Shown here: positions 19,478-20,712 of the stretch, one piece after another
How positions within the stretch are numbered: position 1 is the stretch's first letter
Layout: every line of letters begins with the position of its first letter
Virus record (IMG/VR): IMGVR_UViG_3300049255_000352
Span: 1-20,712 of that record
Reading direction: 5' to 3' (one strand)
DNA length: 20,712 nt
Source: a virus
Notes under the pieces: model-generated
The model's database searches: none
Told to the model about the DNA's origin: nothing
The model's input: only the letters and a program-made list of their open reading frames with translations
Made by a program: the position numbers and the translations under genes

Positions 19478-20712
19478 CTAGGACGCTGGTGCCGGAGCAT
19501 GGACATTCACGACATTGCTAGCTGGCGCCGGTGTTGCAGACGCTGTGGCAGGCGCTGTGGGTGAAGTGTGGACTACCGTCACCGGTTGCGGCGCAGTGAT
19601 CGCGCCGGCCGACGGTGTTTGCAGCGCCATGTCGACCATCTTGTTCGACATCTGCGTTTGATTGTCGAGCAGTTTATGCACCAAGGCATCCAGATTGGCC
19701 GATGCCGACGCCGCCGGCGAAAGCAGCGTGTTGGTCTTCGCATCGCTTTGCAGCTTGGCGGCCAGGGCGTCAAGCTGCTTTTCCAGCGGATCGGGCTGCC
19801 CTGCCGCAACCGCCGCCTTGTGGGCATGGATCGCATGGACCACCAACGCCACCGATGCCAAGGCAATGATAACCGCAATCGCGAGCAAGGCATGCTTGAT
19901 CCAGGCGGTGGGGTCGTCGGCTGGACTGGCAGTGGCGAGTTGGGACGGGTTCGGCTTCTGCCAGAACTCAAGCAGTTCGATCTTCCGCTCAAGCATCTCC
20001 AGCGGGGCTACGGCCCTATTGATGGCTTGCAGCGATTCATGGGTTTGCTGAAGGTCACCGCGAAGCTGCTGCACCTCGCCGCGTATGCCGCCTATCTCGC
20101 CCTCATGCCGCGAAAGCATGGCCATCATGCCAGGATCGGCATTCAATGAGTTGGACGGCTGCTGGTTACGAAAAGTGTCTTGCAGCCGATCGATCGCGCC
20201 AATTACCGGCGATAGATCGGTCGTCGGGGCTTGGATAATGGGCGATGGCGATTGGTATGGACCGCTTTGATACGGACTAGGTGGCCCTGCGGCTTGGCCC
20301 AGGCCGATGGCCAGTTCGGCTTCATAGCGCGGGTGCAAGCGCGGGAAGAGGTAAGGCGAGCGAGCCGCTTCGTCGACCATGGGAGCGGATCCGTACGTTT
20401 GTGGGCCGCAACCGCCCGGGCAGCCGCCGCCGATAGGGCAACTGCCGCCGGGACAACTCGGGCAGCCGCCGGAGCCGGGACAGCAGCCGCCGGGGCATTG
20501 CACCCACACGTCGGCAACTTCCTTGCATGGACGGAAGGTAGCGGCGCTGGCATGCATGGCCGTGCAGATGCGGCCTTTGAGCGTGTCGAGATCGACCGCG
20601 CCGCCAGCGCTGTCGTCGCCCATGCGTACCCGAAGCAATGCGACTATCTCGCCGGCTTCGTTCGTGATAGCGCTGCCGCTTCGGCCGTCGGCTGGCGGCG
20701 GCACGAACCACA
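19478..20712 (-). CDS. Membrane protein with trypsin-like Ser motif and Cys/Gly-rich segment, 5'-truncated by the window
   Basis: The frame is open to the right edge, with WF preceding the GTG at 20704, so the true start lies outside. The first visible residues, DGRSGSAITNEAGEIVALL, match the nucleophile region of trypsin-like proteases (G-x-S-G-S) followed by the last strands, implying a protease domain mostly beyond the window. Then come a Cys/Gly/Pro-rich stretch (about ten Cys in CPGG-type repeats), a Pro/Ser/Tyr-rich linker and a coiled coil (EIGGIRGEVQQLRGDLQQTH). A transmembrane helix follows (HALLAIAVIIALASVALVVH), and the product ends in an Ala/Pro/Thr-rich tail. A membrane-tethered protease or adhesin-like protein is plausible. 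The adjacent exported thioredoxin could service its cysteines. Confidence 0.7.
   Translation of the reverse strand, partial: WFVPPPADGRSGSAITNEAGEIVALLRVRMGDDSAGGAVDLDTLKGRICTAMHASAATFRPCKEVADVWVQCPGGCCPGSGGCPSCPGGSCPIGGGCPGGCGPQTYGSAPMVDEAARSPYLFPRLHPRYEAELAIGLGQAAGPPSPYQSGPYQSPSPIIQAPTTDLSPVIGAIDRLQDTFRNQQPSNSLNADPGMMAMLSRHEGEIGGIRGEVQQLRGDLQQTHESLQAINRAVAPLEMLERKIELLEFWQKPNPSQLATASPADDPTAWIKHALLAIAVIIALASVALVVHAIHAHKAAVAAGQPDPLEKQLDALAAKLQSDAKTNTLLSPAASASANLDALVHKLLDNQTQMSNKMVDMALQTPSAGAITAPQPVTVVHTSPTAPATASATPAPASNVVNVHAPAPAS

Noticed and set aside
19568-20149. A 193-codon plus-strand frame opposite the right-edge membrane protein
   Set aside because: Arg/His-rich shadow of the minus-strand gene that has a coherent coiled coil and TM helix.

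Overview
The window is most likely a Planctomycetes (Pirellulales-like) genome segment carrying the packaging, head and early tail genes of a tailed phage or prophage. The phage identity rests on recognisable terminase, portal, capsid and tail proteins in canonical order. The planctomycete guess rests on GC-rich coding sequence, few Shine-Dalgarno sites, and gaps filled with repeats built from ATTATCAATTATCCATT, CATTGAACCTTG and TTTTCAG units. It is an inference from pattern, not from a database match. No integrase, tRNA, rRNA, CRISPR array or small terminase subunit was seen.

Nearly everything is on the minus strand, so transcription reads from right to left. It begins at the right edge with the C-terminal part of a membrane protein bearing a trypsin-like G-x-S-G-S motif (19478-20712). 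Then come an exported thioredoxin-like protein, a coiled-coil/TM holin-like protein, the large terminase (split by a one-base frameshift in a G5 run) and the portal. After the accessory block come the prohead protease with scaffold-like tail, a putative decoration protein, the HK97-type major capsid protein, a run of small connector or decoration proteins, a LamG-like protein, a duplicated-domain protein, a tail-completion-like protein, a tail-tube-like protein and, open at the left edge, a probable tail assembly chaperone with an in-frame A_AAA_AAC slippery site.

Between portal and prohead protease sits an accessory block (about 8.9-15.2 kb). It holds (i) a 67-aa protein overlapping an ABC-ATPase/GNAT-acetyltransferase fusion; (ii) a three-gene module (unknown protein, small partner, PIN protein); (iii) a second three-gene module (ASCH protein, small partner, PIN protein); and (iv) one lone plus-strand gene. 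By hand alignment the two PIN proteins are paralogues: acidic residues, four cysteines and an AF..N.P.C......C....F.RK motif fall at nearly identical residue numbers, and their small partners share a similar C-terminal half. This pair of modules is the best candidate for an undescribed system. PIN folds are usually RNases, so a toxin-antitoxin or phage-defence role is plausible but is inference.

Almost every structural-gene gap contains short repeat arrays in inverted orientation, often touching stop or start codons. Three larger 167-188 bp imperfect palindromes bounded by GTAGGGTGGGAC/GTCCCACCCTAC are also present. The interior of the PIN block lacks these repeats and is more AT-rich in places, which fits later acquisition.
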